Below, one piece after another: positions 40,356-49,035 of a stretch of 64,000 nucleotides of DNA. Origin of the DNA: Sneathiella limimaris (GTDB taxonomy: Bacteria > Pseudomonadota > Alphaproteobacteria > Sneathiellales > Sneathiellaceae); assembly GCF_012932565.1 (NCBI RefSeq), contig NZ_JABBYJ010000001.1, positions 1,736,001-1,800,000 of the forward strand, read 5' to 3'. A program made the position numbers and the translations under genes. Below the pieces are notes generated by a model, which searched no databases, had not been told where the DNA came from, and saw nothing but the letters and a program-made list of their open reading frames with translations. The first letter of the stretch is position 1. Each line of letters opens with the position of its first letter.

Positions 40356-41534
40356 TTAGCGGCTTAACTCTCGCATGGCGTCTTCCAGTCCCCCGATCGT
40401 CAAAGGATACATGCGATCCGACATGATTTGCTTGAGCATTTGAACTGATGGCGTGTAGTCCCAGTATTTCTCTGGAACTGGGTTTAGCCAAACAGATTTG
40501 CTGTAGATATCCAGAAGTCTTTGCATCCACACTTGTCCTGGTTCTTCATTCCAGTGTTCAACACTGCCGCCTGCATATGCTATTTCATATGGGGACATAG
40601 TTGCGTCGCCGACAAAGATTAGCTTGTAATCTGAGCCATAGGTATGAAGCACATCCCATGTGGAGATAAAGTCTGCATGTCTGCGTCGGTTGTCCTTCCA
40701 TAATTTTTCATAAAGGCAATTGTGAAAATAGTAGAATTCAAGATGTTTGAATTCTGTCCGAGCTGCTGAAAACAGTTCTTCACAGGTTTTGATATGGTCG
40801 TCCATCGAACCACCAATATCAAATAGGATTAGAACCTTCACTGCGTTATGCCGTTCCGGGCGCATTTTTAGGTCTAGATAACCAGCGTTTCGGGCTGTTG
40901 ACCTGATTGTATCATCAAGGTCCAACTCCTCATGGGCGCCGACACGGGCAAACTGCCTGAGGCGTTTCAAGGCGACCTTAATATTCCGGGTGCCGAGTTC
41001 AACATTATCGTCAAGGTTCTTATATTCACGCTTATCCCAGACTTTGACAGCTCTCCGATGGCGACTTTCTTTCTGGCCAATTCGAACACCTTCAGGATTG
41101 TAGCCATAAGCGCCAAATGGTGATCTACCAGCTGTGCCAATCCATTTGTTTCCGCCTTGATGCCGTTTCTCCTGCTCCTTCAAGCGTTCCTGAAGGGTTT
41201 CCATCAATTTTTCCCAGCCACCCAAGGCTTCGACCTCAGCCTTCTCCTCTTCGGTTAGCGTCAGCTCGGCCAGTTTTTTTAGCCATTCTTCTGGGATTTC
41301 GACGGTTTGGTCTTCAGCTATAAATTCAATGCCGTTAAAGCAGTGCCCGAAAACCTGGTCAAACTTGTCCAGATTTTTTTCGTCTTTCACCAATGTCGTA
41401 CGGGACAGGTAATAGAAATCATTAACTGAAAATCCGGCCACTCCAGCTTTCAATGCCTCAATCAGGGTGAGATATTCCCTGAGTGTTACTGGAAGCTTGG
41501 CTTCTCGTAGGGTGAAAAAGAATTTGATGAACAT
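40356..41534 (-). CDS. VWA-domain CoxE-like protein
   Basis: The 392-residue cytoplasmic protein belongs to the VWA-containing CoxE-like family. The C-terminal half carries a MIDAS-type motif FDIGGSMDDHIK (DxGxSM), followed by THIS-family features such as FVGDATMSPYEIAYAGGS. The N-terminal half is helical and charged. Such proteins work with MoxR AAA+ ATPases as metal-dependent chaperones or maturation factors. The MoxR gene lies 13 nt upstream on the same strand. No CO dehydrogenase genes are present, so the client protein is unknown. Confidence 0.88.
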   Translation of the reverse strand: MFIKFFFTLREAKLPVTLREYLTLIEALKAGVAGFSVNDFYYLSRTTLVKDEKNLDKFDQVFGHCFNGIEFIAEDQTVEIPEEWLKKLAELTLTEEEKAEVEALGGWEKLMETLQERLKEQEKRHQGGNKWIGTAGRSPFGAYGYNPEGVRIGQKESRHRRAVKVWDKREYKNLDDNVELGTRNIKVALKRLRQFARVGAHEELDLDDTIRSTARNAGYLDLKMRPERHNAVKVLILFDIGGSMDDHIKTCEELFSAARTEFKHLEFYYFHNCLYEKLWKDNRRRHADFISTWDVLHTYGSDYKLIFVGDATMSPYEIAYAGGSVEHWNEEPGQVWMQRLLDIYSKSVWLNPVPEKYWDYTPSVQMLKQIMSDRMYPLTIGGLEDAMRELSR

Positions 41535-41547
41535 AGGACTTCAAACC

Positions 41548-42393
41548 CTAGCGCTGTTCGCGGCGAGACAGGAATGCCAGACGCTCGAACAGATGAACAT
41601 CTTGTTCATTCTTAAGAAGCGCCCCATGCAGCGGTGGAATGAGTTTGGACGGGTCCTTGGATTTCAAGACATCTTCTGGAAGATCTTCACTCATCAACAG
41701 CTTGAGCCAGTCGAGTAACTCACTGGTTGAAGGTTTCTTCTTGAGACCAGGGGTTTCCCTGACACCAAAGAAGACATTGAGAGCATCCCGCACCAACTCT
41801 TTCTTGGCATCTGGATGATGAACCTCAACGATTTTTTCCATGGTCTCCTGATCAGGGAATGTAATGTAGTGGAAGAAGCAACGACGCAGGAATGCATCTG
41901 GCAGCTCTTTTTCATTGTTGGAGGTGATAATCACAAGGGGCCGCTGTTTGGCCTTGATTGTTTCCTGTGTCTCATAGACAAAGAATTCCATGCGATCTAG
42001 TTCTTGCAGCAGGTCGTTTGGAAACTCAATGTCTGCCTTGTCGATCTCGTCGATCAGCAGGACCGGGCTTTCATCCTGGGTAAATGCTTCCCAAAGTTTT
42101 CCTGGGCGGATGTAGTTTTTAATGTCATGGACTTTGTCGTCGCCCAACTGAGAGTCGCGCAATCGAGAAACTGCATCATACTCATATAGACCTTGTTGGG
42201 CTTTGGTCGTTGATTTGATGTTCCATTCGATAAACTTCTTACCCAGCGCTTTGGCAACTTCTTGCGCTAGAACTGTTTTACCGGTGCCTGGCTCACCCTT
42301 GATCAAGAGGGGACGTTGCAACGTAACGGCAGCATTCACCGCGATCATCAGGTCTTCGGTTGCTACATACTGATCTGTACCTTGGAATTTCAT
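41548..42393 (-). CDS. MoxR-type AAA+ ATPase
   Basis: MoxR-family ATPases act as chaperones in assembling enzyme complexes. The 281-residue protein has Walker A IKGEPGTGKTVLAQEVA, Walker B VLLIDEIDKAD, sensor 1 IITSNNEKELPDAFLRRC, and a C-terminal lid. I chose the ATG at 42393; the frame has an adjacent GTG at 42396. With the VWA protein it forms the classic MoxR/VWA pair, transcribed leftward. Confidence 0.92.
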   Translation of the reverse strand: MKFQGTDQYVATEDLMIAVNAAVTLQRPLLIKGEPGTGKTVLAQEVAKALGKKFIEWNIKSTTKAQQGLYEYDAVSRLRDSQLGDDKVHDIKNYIRPGKLWEAFTQDESPVLLIDEIDKADIEFPNDLLQELDRMEFFVYETQETIKAKQRPLVIITSNNEKELPDAFLRRCFFHYITFPDQETMEKIVEVHHPDAKKELVRDALNVFFGVRETPGLKKKPSTSELLDWLKLLMSEDLPEDVLKSKDPSKLIPPLHGALLKNEQDVHLFERLAFLSRREQR

Positions 42394-42553
42394 CACTCAA
42401 TCTCAATTTCTGCGGTTTTTATTTCTTAAGGCGAAGGTGTCGCCACTTTATTTCACGTTTCTCTAGAAAATATGCGCTGAGCTGAAAATGATCAAGCAGT
42501 TTGACAAAAAGTCAAAATAGGAAGATCGTAAAAGAAAAAAGAAAGCTCCCCAG

Positions 42554-43783
42554 ATGTCTTCCACGCCTGCGCCCAAGATAATCCATAAACGGGCCTATTA
42601 TATTTTCATCATCAGTTCACTGCTATTTGGTTTGGGGCAGTTTCATCGGCTGTCCGGTGCTGTAACAATTACGGCCATCGCTGAAGATTTAGTGTTCGCA
42701 GTTGATAGCCTGGGTTTTTTGGCGGCCGCACTTTTTTTTACATCTGCTTTATTGCAGGTTCCGAATGGAATGCTGCTTGACCGATTTGGGCCGAGACGTC
42801 TGATCCCTGTTTATGTGGGCGGGGCAATTCTTGGCTGTTTGGTTCTGGCATATGCAACGACATACGAGGAAGTGGTGCTGGGGCGTGTGCTCCTCGGAGC
42901 AGGGTTTTCAGTGACCATGATGTCCTCCTATGTTTTGTTCGCGAAATGGTTTCCGGCAGACCGCTTTGCGACTGTTGCCTCTTGGCTGATGGCAGCTTCC
43001 GGGATTGGTAGTATTCTTGCCTCTTACCCTTTGTCCTTATTCATTGATCTATACGGGTGGCGCCTGGCTTATTTAATTGTTGGGGCTTTTACCATGCTGG
43101 CCGTGATTGTCGGTGTTATGGTGATTAAGGATACACCTCCTGACTATAAAGTTCATAAAGACCAACCCCTAAGTATCCGGGATAGTATCAGGGGATATGT
43201 GGGAGTCTTAAAGTATCCGCGCTTCTTTTATTTGTTGGCCATGGGGGCAGTCGCTTTTGGTCCTGCCACAACAATCTTGGGGATGTGGGGTGGCCCGTAC
43301 CTAGAGAGTGTGTATGGGCTGAATGGGGTGGAGCGAGGCCAGATCCTGTTCTTGATGGTGATTGCTGTTCCTTTTGGAGCTCTGTTTTTCGGCCCCCTGG
43401 ACAGACGGTTCAAAAGCCGTAAGAAAATTATTCTATGTGCCGTGGCTGCAGAGATAGCCGCTTTTCTGGTTCTTGGTTTATTCGATAATCTTGCTCTATG
43501 GGTAGTGTGTACTCTGTTCATTGCGATCGCATTCCTGCAGCAACACTATGTCGTTTTGGCTGCCCAATGCCGTGCCTCTTTTCCGGACCACATGGTTGGC
43601 AGGGCAAATTCAACGCTAAATCTGACGAGTATACTTGGAGTTGGTTTTATGCAGTCGCTATTTGGTTGGGGATTACATTTCTCAGCTGAAGCCGGTTATC
43701 AGATTTCTTACATCGGGATCGCGGTGATGTTGGTGATGTCTATGCTCCTTTACCTTCGATTTGATGAAACCATAAAGGCATAG
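42554..43783 (+). CDS. MFS transporter
   Basis: The 409-residue membrane protein has about twelve hydrophobic segments and the major facilitator motif between segments 2 and 3 (GMLLDRFGPRRLIP). A second related loop, GPLDRRFKSRKK, follows segment 8. The substrate is not evident; sequence style resembles the anion:cation or nitrate/nitrite porter-like groups. It is transcribed divergently from MoxR with a 160-nt gap. Confidence 0.88.
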   Translation: MSSTPAPKIIHKRAYYIFIISSLLFGLGQFHRLSGAVTITAIAEDLVFAVDSLGFLAAALFFTSALLQVPNGMLLDRFGPRRLIPVYVGGAILGCLVLAYATTYEEVVLGRVLLGAGFSVTMMSSYVLFAKWFPADRFATVASWLMAASGIGSILASYPLSLFIDLYGWRLAYLIVGAFTMLAVIVGVMVIKDTPPDYKVHKDQPLSIRDSIRGYVGVLKYPRFFYLLAMGAVAFGPATTILGMWGGPYLESVYGLNGVERGQILFLMVIAVPFGALFFGPLDRRFKSRKKIILCAVAAEIAAFLVLGLFDNLALWVVCTLFIAIAFLQQHYVVLAAQCRASFPDHMVGRANSTLNLTSILGVGFMQSLFGWGLHFSAEAGYQISYIGIAVMLVMSMLLYLRFDETIKA

Positions 43784-43956
43784 TGGAATAAGCTGTAATA
43801 AAGTTTTCCTAATGTTCAATTTTTTGAAAAATAATATTAGAAAGATTATAATAAGCTTGAATTCTGTTGCTGGACAGGTCATAGTTTAGAAAACAATAAA
43901 GTATGTCAGTGCACAGGGAATATGCCTAATTCATATAATGAAAGGGATCCTATGCC

Positions 43957-44865
43957 ATGCCCACACGTGATGCAATAAATACCCTCAAAAGAAATAGAGC
44001 TTTTATTTCTTCCGCAATGACTGCGCCGATGTTGAGCAGGGAACGTGAGTTTGAGATCGCTAGACGCTGGCGCGAAGATGGGGATGAAGAAGCTTTACAT
44101 GAATTGGTCACTGCTTATGTTCGGTTGGTCGTTTCGATGGCGTCTAAATTTAGTAACTATGGCTTACCTCCAGGGGATTTAGTTCAGGAGGGTAACATTG
44201 GCTTGATGCAGGCAGCGTTTCGCTTTGAGCCAGAGCGTGAAATCCGCTTTTCGACTTATGCAAGCTGGTGGATCAAATCTGCCATGCAGGATTACATCTT
44301 GCGAAACTGGTCAATTGTGAGATCAGGGACCAGTGCAACTCAAAAGTCGCTCTTCTTTAATTTAAGATGGTTGCGCGCCAAAATACAAAGCACTGAAGAG
44401 GGGGCCGTTTCCTCGGAGACTCTCTCTGCAATTGCTGAAAAATTGAAGGTCGGCTTAAAAGATGTTGAGAGCATGTCCAATCGTTTGGCGAGCCGGGATC
44501 AAAGTTTAAGTGCGCCGATTAGTGAAGACGGAGAGGATAGTCTGGAAGATTTCCTTCCTGATAACACCCCAAATCCCGAGGAAGTGACCATTCGGGTCTG
44601 CGATGGGGAAATCAGAGGACGTTGGCTCAGAAGTGCGCTGAAAGAGCTTTCAGATAGAGAGCAGCTGATTATCAAAGAGCGCCGTCTGAATGAAGAAAAA
44701 GTCACTCTTGAAGCGTTAGGTGAGCGCCTCGGAATTACAAAGGAAAGAGTTCGGCAGATCGAACATAAAGCCTTTGAAAAGCTCAAAATGTCAGTTGTAA
44801 GAATAAGTAAGGAGCCTGTATTACCTGAGCATCATCTATTTCAACGAGGTGCAAAGGGTCATTAA
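43957..44865 (+). CDS. rpoH: RNA polymerase sigma-32 factor RpoH
   Basis: RpoH directs transcription of heat-shock genes. The 302-residue protein has sigma region 2 (LVTAYVRLVVSMASKF, DLVQEGNIGLMQAAFRFEPE, FSTYASWWIKSAMQDYIL), the RpoH box QKSLFFNLRWL that distinguishes it from other group 3 sigma factors, and region 4 (LGERLGITKERVRQIEHKAFEKLK). AAGGG lies about 12 nt upstream of the ATG. It converges on the SRAP gene, with only 2 nt between the stops. Confidence 0.96.
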   Translation: MPTRDAINTLKRNRAFISSAMTAPMLSREREFEIARRWREDGDEEALHELVTAYVRLVVSMASKFSNYGLPPGDLVQEGNIGLMQAAFRFEPEREIRFSTYASWWIKSAMQDYILRNWSIVRSGTSATQKSLFFNLRWLRAKIQSTEEGAVSSETLSAIAEKLKVGLKDVESMSNRLASRDQSLSAPISEDGEDSLEDFLPDNTPNPEEVTIRVCDGEIRGRWLRSALKELSDREQLIIKERRLNEEKVTLEALGERLGITKERVRQIEHKAFEKLKMSVVRISKEPVLPEHHLFQRGAKGH

Positions 44866-44867
44866 TC

Positions 44868-45566
44868 CTAAAACAGGTTTCCTTGTTTCCAAGTTTTTTC
44901 CAGCTGAATTTCTGCGATAAGGTTAGGGCCGTCGGCACGTACATTGCCGACGGCCTTACTCACAGGATAAAACTCGAAACTTTCCTGATGTTTTTGGTCA
45001 GGAACAGAATTGGCATCCTTCCCATTTAACCAGTCATCATAAAAATTACGTGTCACTGTAAGTGGCATCCGATGATGAATTGGTTCTATAGTCTTATTCG
45101 CAGGGCAGGTAATTATTGTGCAGCTTTCCTTAAGCAGTCCTTCCGGAGAAATCCATTCTTCCCAGAGGCCCGCAAAAGCAAAAAGTTGCTGATGTTTAAG
45201 ATGGATAAAATATGGTTGCTTTTGTCCATTGTCATCTGTTTTCCATTCAAAATAGCCGTTGGCCGGAATTAGGCATCTTTTGGATTTAAACGCATCTTTG
45301 AACGAGGGTTTTTCTTCAACGGTTTCTATGCGAGCGTTAATGAGCTTTGTGCCAAAATTAGATCCCTCTGCCCAGGGAGGAATGAGACCCCATTGAGCTC
45401 GAAAGGCCTCATTTATCACCTGATCGCTATTCTTTGATTTACGTACAGCAAGAATCTGATCACTTGGAGCAATGTTATAGGCGGCAGAAAGATTAAAACT
45501 TTGGGGAAAACCAAAGAGTTTTCGAATAGCCTCAATCGGGCTTGTTAGGCTAAATCTGGCGCACAT
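44868..45566 (-). CDS. SRAP family protein (YedK/HMCES-like abasic-site sensor)
   Basis: SRAP proteins cross-link to abasic sites in single-stranded DNA through Cys2. I chose the ATG at 45566 because it places the essential cysteine at position 2 (MCARFSLTSP); the frame is open upstream to 45629. Family residues seen are AAYNIAPSDQILAV, NARIET, RCLIPANGYFEW (catalytic Glu) and PIHHRMPLTV (His). The 232-residue length is typical. No ribosome site is obvious, so translation may be weak. Confidence 0.93.
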   Translation of the reverse strand: MCARFSLTSPIEAIRKLFGFPQSFNLSAAYNIAPSDQILAVRKSKNSDQVINEAFRAQWGLIPPWAEGSNFGTKLINARIETVEEKPSFKDAFKSKRCLIPANGYFEWKTDDNGQKQPYFIHLKHQQLFAFAGLWEEWISPEGLLKESCTIITCPANKTIEPIHHRMPLTVTRNFYDDWLNGKDANSVPDQKHQESFEFYPVSKAVGNVRADGPNLIAEIQLEKTWKQGNLF

Positions 45567-45787
45567 GATATGTCTAAGTAGAAGTTCAAATCTAAGGGCC
45601 AGCTTGGCAGAAAAAGCGCTTATTTCCAAAAACTTTGTGACCCTTATTACAATCCGGATTTAAAGATACGTACTTTGCTCACATATACGTGTTTCCAGGT
45701 TGAAAGCTGCATTCTTTTGCTTAAATCCCGCTTCAAAGCCATGAGCTTAAGTTTCTTTTTTTTACTAAAACACAGCAGGTAAGGACC

Positions 45788-45985
45788 ATGTTAGACAGGT
45801 TCACATCGACTTGGGTTATCGCGATCTTTCTGATCGGAATTATGTTTGTCTTGTCTTTTATTCCTGTAAATCAGCCACAGGCTGTCTCTCAGTCTGTTGG
45901 TGTTGAGCAGGGACTAGATGCAGATCTCTTGAATAAAGATCTCTCATCAGTTGGTCAAAAGGGCGAGTTCGTCGAGACTAACTAG
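45788..45985 (+). CDS. Small single-pass membrane protein, 65 residues
   Basis: I cannot assign a family. The ATG at 45788 is preceded by AAGGA with good spacing. Residues 9-27 (WVIAIFLIGIMFVLSFIPV) form one hydrophobic segment, followed by a polar, acidic tail that could lie in the periplasm. It ends 8 nt before the convergent CcdA gene. The good ribosome site and plausible topology support it; there is no homology evidence. Confidence 0.55.
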   Translation: MLDRFTSTWVIAIFLIGIMFVLSFIPVNQPQAVSQSVGVEQGLDADLLNKDLSSVGQKGEFVETN

Positions 45986-45993
45986 ATCTCGAT

Positions 45994-46761
45994 CTATCCA
46001 ATATTCGCAAGGCCGGGGAATAGTTCCAGGAACCAGTAAGCCAGTATCTGGAACTGCCCGGTTAGAATTAGCGTACCCGTCAAAATAATAACAAGACCAG
46101 TGCCGACTTCCAAAGCTCTGAAGTACTTTTTGAATTTATTCATGAAGCGCATGAAGGGATTGATCGCGAGTGCTGCCAGCAGAAACGGGATACCCAGGCC
46201 TGCCGCATAAACGCTTAGCATGGATACGCCGTAAGTTAAGGAGCTTTCTGAAGCTGCTATTGCCAGAATTGTCCCAAGAATTGGTCCAATACAAGGCGTC
46301 CAGCCAAATCCAAATGCCAATCCAATAATATAGGCTCCGAACCACCCTTGGGGTTTTTCAATCGAGTTGAAGCGGGCTTCTCTATACAGGATCGGTATTC
46401 TTACCAATCCCGTCATATGAATACCAAAAATGATGATTACGATCCCAGCGATCTTGGAAAGGATATCCATATGCTGGAGGAGAAGTCTATTAACTGCGGA
46501 AGCACTCGCTCCCAGCAAGATAAAAATTGTAGAAAATCCAAGGACAAAAAGAATACTCATCCCTAGAACCCGCATGTTGATGGCAGATCCGCCTTCGGTT
46601 GATGACGACTGTTCCAATTGTTCAAAACTGGTGCCAGCAATGAGGCAGAGATAGGCGGGAACCAGTGGAAGTACACAAGGGCTTAGAAAGCTTGCAAGTC
46701 CACCACCTGCTGCTACGAGATATGTAAGTTCAGATGCGTCCATTGGGGGTAAAAGTACCAT
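45994..46761 (-). CDS. ccdA: CcdA/DsbD-type thiol-disulfide transmembrane protein
   Basis: CcdA carries reducing equivalents across the inner membrane for cytochrome c maturation or periplasmic thiol reduction. The 255-residue protein has about six membrane segments and the two conserved cysteine motifs, FLSPCVLPLVPAYLCL and GFGWTPCIGPILG. A short cytoplasmic loop rich in Ser and Glu follows the first segment. The start could be 46761 or the ATG at 46743; neither has a clear ribosome site. Confidence 0.92.
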   Translation of the reverse strand: MVLLPPMDASELTYLVAAGGGLASFLSPCVLPLVPAYLCLIAGTSFEQLEQSSSTEGGSAINMRVLGMSILFVLGFSTIFILLGASASAVNRLLLQHMDILSKIAGIVIIIFGIHMTGLVRIPILYREARFNSIEKPQGWFGAYIIGLAFGFGWTPCIGPILGTILAIAASESSLTYGVSMLSVYAAGLGIPFLLAALAINPFMRFMNKFKKYFRALEVGTGLVIILTGTLILTGQFQILAYWFLELFPGLANIG

Positions 46762-46858
46762 TAGAATAGAGGATTTCTTCAGACATATACCTTTCGAGGT
46801 CTACTTTCCAGTCACATGATTGTAGGCTGGTTGAAAAGTTTGTGGAGTGGAGGGGCTT

Positions 46859-47857
46859 GTGACCGGTTTACAGAGTAAAGGAATTGTATGTGAAGAGCTA
46901 TCGGGCCCAACTGCATTACGGCTTGATCAGTTTTGCGTACCGGAGCCTGGCCCAGAAGATGTCTTGGTAGAGGTGAAAGCTGCCTCGTTGAATTTTCCAG
47001 ACTTGCTAATGACTTACGGAAAATATCAATTCAAACCAGAACTTCCTTTTGTTATTGGGATGGAGGGTGCAGGAGAGGTTATTGGAGTTGGTGCTGGCGT
47101 TGGGGGTTATCGGGTTGGTGACGCTGTTCTATTTCGAGGAAAAACAGGAGCCGTTTCGCAGTTTAAATTGTGCTCAACCTCAGATATTTCCTGCTTGCCC
47201 AGAACTTTATCCTTTGAAACTGGTGCCGCCTTCGGTGTCACCTTTCAGACAGCCTATGTTGCGTTAGCTAAAAGAGGAGGCCTTCGTGCCGGAGAGACAC
47301 TTGTTGTGTTCGGCGCAGGTGGTGGCGTAGGGCAAGCAAGTGTTGCTGTCGGAAAAGCCCTCGGTGCAACCGTCATCGCATGCGCAAGTGATGAAGATAA
47401 ACTTGAAATTGCCAAAAACTCGGGAGCGGATTTTCTTATAAATTATAAAACGGAAAACCTTGTTCAAAAAATACTGGAGCTTACAGGTGGCGATGGAGTG
47501 GATATCGTACTTGATCCTGTGGGAGGGCAACTGCTGGAGGAAGCCGTTCATTGTTTATCGTGGCAGGGACGATTATTGATCGTTGGGTTCGCTGGCGGCT
47601 CTTTTGGAAAGCCCGATTTGGCTACAATTCAAAATAAGGGGCTGGCACTTATTGGAGTCCGGGCAGGAGAGTATGGCCGTCGAAACCCGTTTGCAGGGCA
47701 AAAAGCCATGGAGGAGCTACTGAAGCTCACTGAAAAGCATGAATTGCAGCCATATGTGGGAAAGGTATGGGCGTTTAAAGACACGCCACGTGCCCTGAGA
47801 GATATGGAGGCACGGAAGGTAGTCGGAAAACAGGTTGTTACAATATCGTCCTGTTAG
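46859..47857 (+). CDS. Zinc-independent quinone oxidoreductase, MDR family
   Basis: The 332-residue protein is a medium-chain dehydrogenase of the NADPH:quinone oxidoreductase type. An N-terminal GroES-like domain (VLVEVKAASLNFPDLLMTYGKY) lacks the catalytic zinc cysteines. The nucleotide-binding domain has GAGGGVGQASVAVGKALGA, and DIVLDPVGG follows. I chose the GTG at 46859 because GGAGGGG lies 4-5 nt upstream; a GTG at 46847 is in frame but within that ribosome site region. Substrate is not known. Confidence 0.9.
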   Translation: MTGLQSKGIVCEELSGPTALRLDQFCVPEPGPEDVLVEVKAASLNFPDLLMTYGKYQFKPELPFVIGMEGAGEVIGVGAGVGGYRVGDAVLFRGKTGAVSQFKLCSTSDISCLPRTLSFETGAAFGVTFQTAYVALAKRGGLRAGETLVVFGAGGGVGQASVAVGKALGATVIACASDEDKLEIAKNSGADFLINYKTENLVQKILELTGGDGVDIVLDPVGGQLLEEAVHCLSWQGRLLIVGFAGGSFGKPDLATIQNKGLALIGVRAGEYGRRNPFAGQKAMEELLKLTEKHELQPYVGKVWAFKDTPRALRDMEARKVVGKQVVTISSC

Positions 47858-47859
47858 CA

Positions 47860-47887
47860 GGAAGAGGTAGTATAGCACTACCTCCTC
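47860..47887. terminator. Hairpin between convergent oxidoreductase and ArsR genes
   Basis: GAGGTAGT (47864-47871) pairs with ACTACCTC (47877-47884) around loop ATAGC. On the - strand the stem extends to about 12 bp with a G-T wobble. No long T-run follows on either side, so terminator function is probable but not certain. Confidence 0.55.
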
Positions 47888-47917
47888 CTTGAAAAGCTTG
47901 ACTGCTAGCAGAGTTAC

Positions 47918-48238
47918 TTAAGCAACGTCAGCCAAAGATTCGTCTTCACCTAGAAAAATATCATAAAGAACTTCCAGAACGTCGATGACACTCTCGTCGT
48001 CCAGAGAGTAATAAATTGTCTGGGCTTCCCGGCGAGTTTTGACAATCTCCTCCTTGCGGAGACGTGCAAGATGCTGAGACAAAGCCGACTGGCTAAGGCC
48101 AACAATTTTCTCAAGTTCACCAACTGAGCGTTCTGCATCTACAAGATTGCAGAGGATCAGCAACCGATGCTTGTTTGACATAGCTTTCAGGAAGCGACTT
48201 GCTTCGAGAGCTTTGCTTTGAAGAGCAGTAATATCCAT
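47918..48238 (-). CDS. ArsR-family transcriptional regulator
   Basis: The 106-residue protein has an ArsR/SmtB winged helix: ASRFLKAMSNKHRLLILCNLVDAERSVGELEKIVGLSQSALSQHLARLRKEEIVKTRREAQTIYYSL. The ELCVCDL metal motif of arsenic and cadmium sensors is absent. Only one cysteine is seen in the HTH part, so it is more like BigR/HlyU-type or generic members than a metal sensor. I chose the ATG at 48238. It is autoregulated in many relatives, and a 9-5-9 palindrome lies about 100 nt upstream. No target gene lies next to it in the same direction. Confidence 0.88.
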   Translation of the reverse strand: MDITALQSKALEASRFLKAMSNKHRLLILCNLVDAERSVGELEKIVGLSQSALSQHLARLRKEEIVKTRREAQTIYYSLDDESVIDVLEVLYDIFLGEDESLADVA

Positions 48239-49035
48239 AAACTTTACCAATTACTTAAATGTGAAACAAATTCAACATAGCTGATATAACAAATTTCTAC
48301 ATTGATGCAAGCAAAACAAAGCCGAAAACCTAAAAAAAGTGATTTATGCTATATAAATCACACGTTTGCGGAAAATTTAGGCAAAATCAATTCTAACAAA
48401 TTAGGACAAATAAACGCGTAAAATTGACCGCTTCGGAATTTACGGCTAGCACTTTAGTCTTAGGTAACTGGAAATAGTTGCATGACGCAACACTTCTTTA
48501 GGTTTAATTCAGCATGCGCTAAAAAGTTGATTGAACTCAAATCAAACCGGCTTAATCGCAAATAGAAGTTAAGTTGTTGATAATATGCAACTAATTATCA
48601 AATTCGCCAACGGCTTTCCTTTAAACATCATTGAGAATAGACTGTCAACGATTCTCCATAAAACTGTGATGCATGTCTCATTTTGTTAACTTTTAAGCTT
48701 ATTATTAATGATCTATGTAACCGGTTAAAGTGGTTTATTGGGTTTACTGATTTGGCCTCCTCCATGTGTATTAAGCCTCAGAAATTAAAAGAATTATTCG
48801 TATTTTGGGGTGCGATTTTGGGACTTATATGTCACACGAAATCGCAAGGCACTTCACATTTTCCCGATATAAATGGTTAACAAATCACTTAAATTAGTGC
48901 TTCTTTATCCCATATCTGGGTGATGAACCAGTTGCATGAAATTTGGTATAGTTAGAACATCTCGAACGGAAGTGCTCAGGGCGACTTGAGTGAGGAAACG
49001 GTAGAGGCGTAATTTTACCGGATTACGGAATTCAA
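48239..49035. other. AT-rich 0.8 kb gap with several inverted repeats
   Basis: No convincing gene lies in this stretch. It contains a perfect 9-5-9 inverted repeat at 48339-48361 (GTGATTTAT / ATAAATCAC), an 8-9-8 repeat at 48577-48601 (TTGATAAT / ATTATCAA), and a 6-bp repeat at 48633-48656 (GAGAAT / ATTCTC). The only frame of some length (48683-48880, TTG start, no ribosome site) looks like chance. The stretch must contain the promoters of the ArsR and SleB genes and could hide a small RNA. Confidence 0.6.
48339..48361. promoter_or_regulatory. Perfect 9-5-9 inverted repeat upstream of ArsR gene
   Basis: GTGATTTAT and ATAAATCAC flank a 5-nt spacer (GCTAT). It lies 101 nt upstream of the ArsR start. 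ArsR-family operators are AT-rich dyads of about this size, so it is a candidate operator. This is inference from position and symmetry. Confidence 0.5.

Noticed and set aside
48683-48880. 65-codon frame in the AT-rich gap
   Set aside because: It has a TTG start, no ribosome site and no recognisable features.
48873-48895. Possible CtrA box upstream of the SleB gene (TTAA-N8-TTAA)
   Set aside because: The CtrA consensus needs a 7-nt spacer; here it is 8, and AT-rich sequence gives such matches by chance.
48932-48952. TTGCAT and TATAGT as a promoter for the SleB gene
   Set aside because: The spacing is only 9 bp, far too short.
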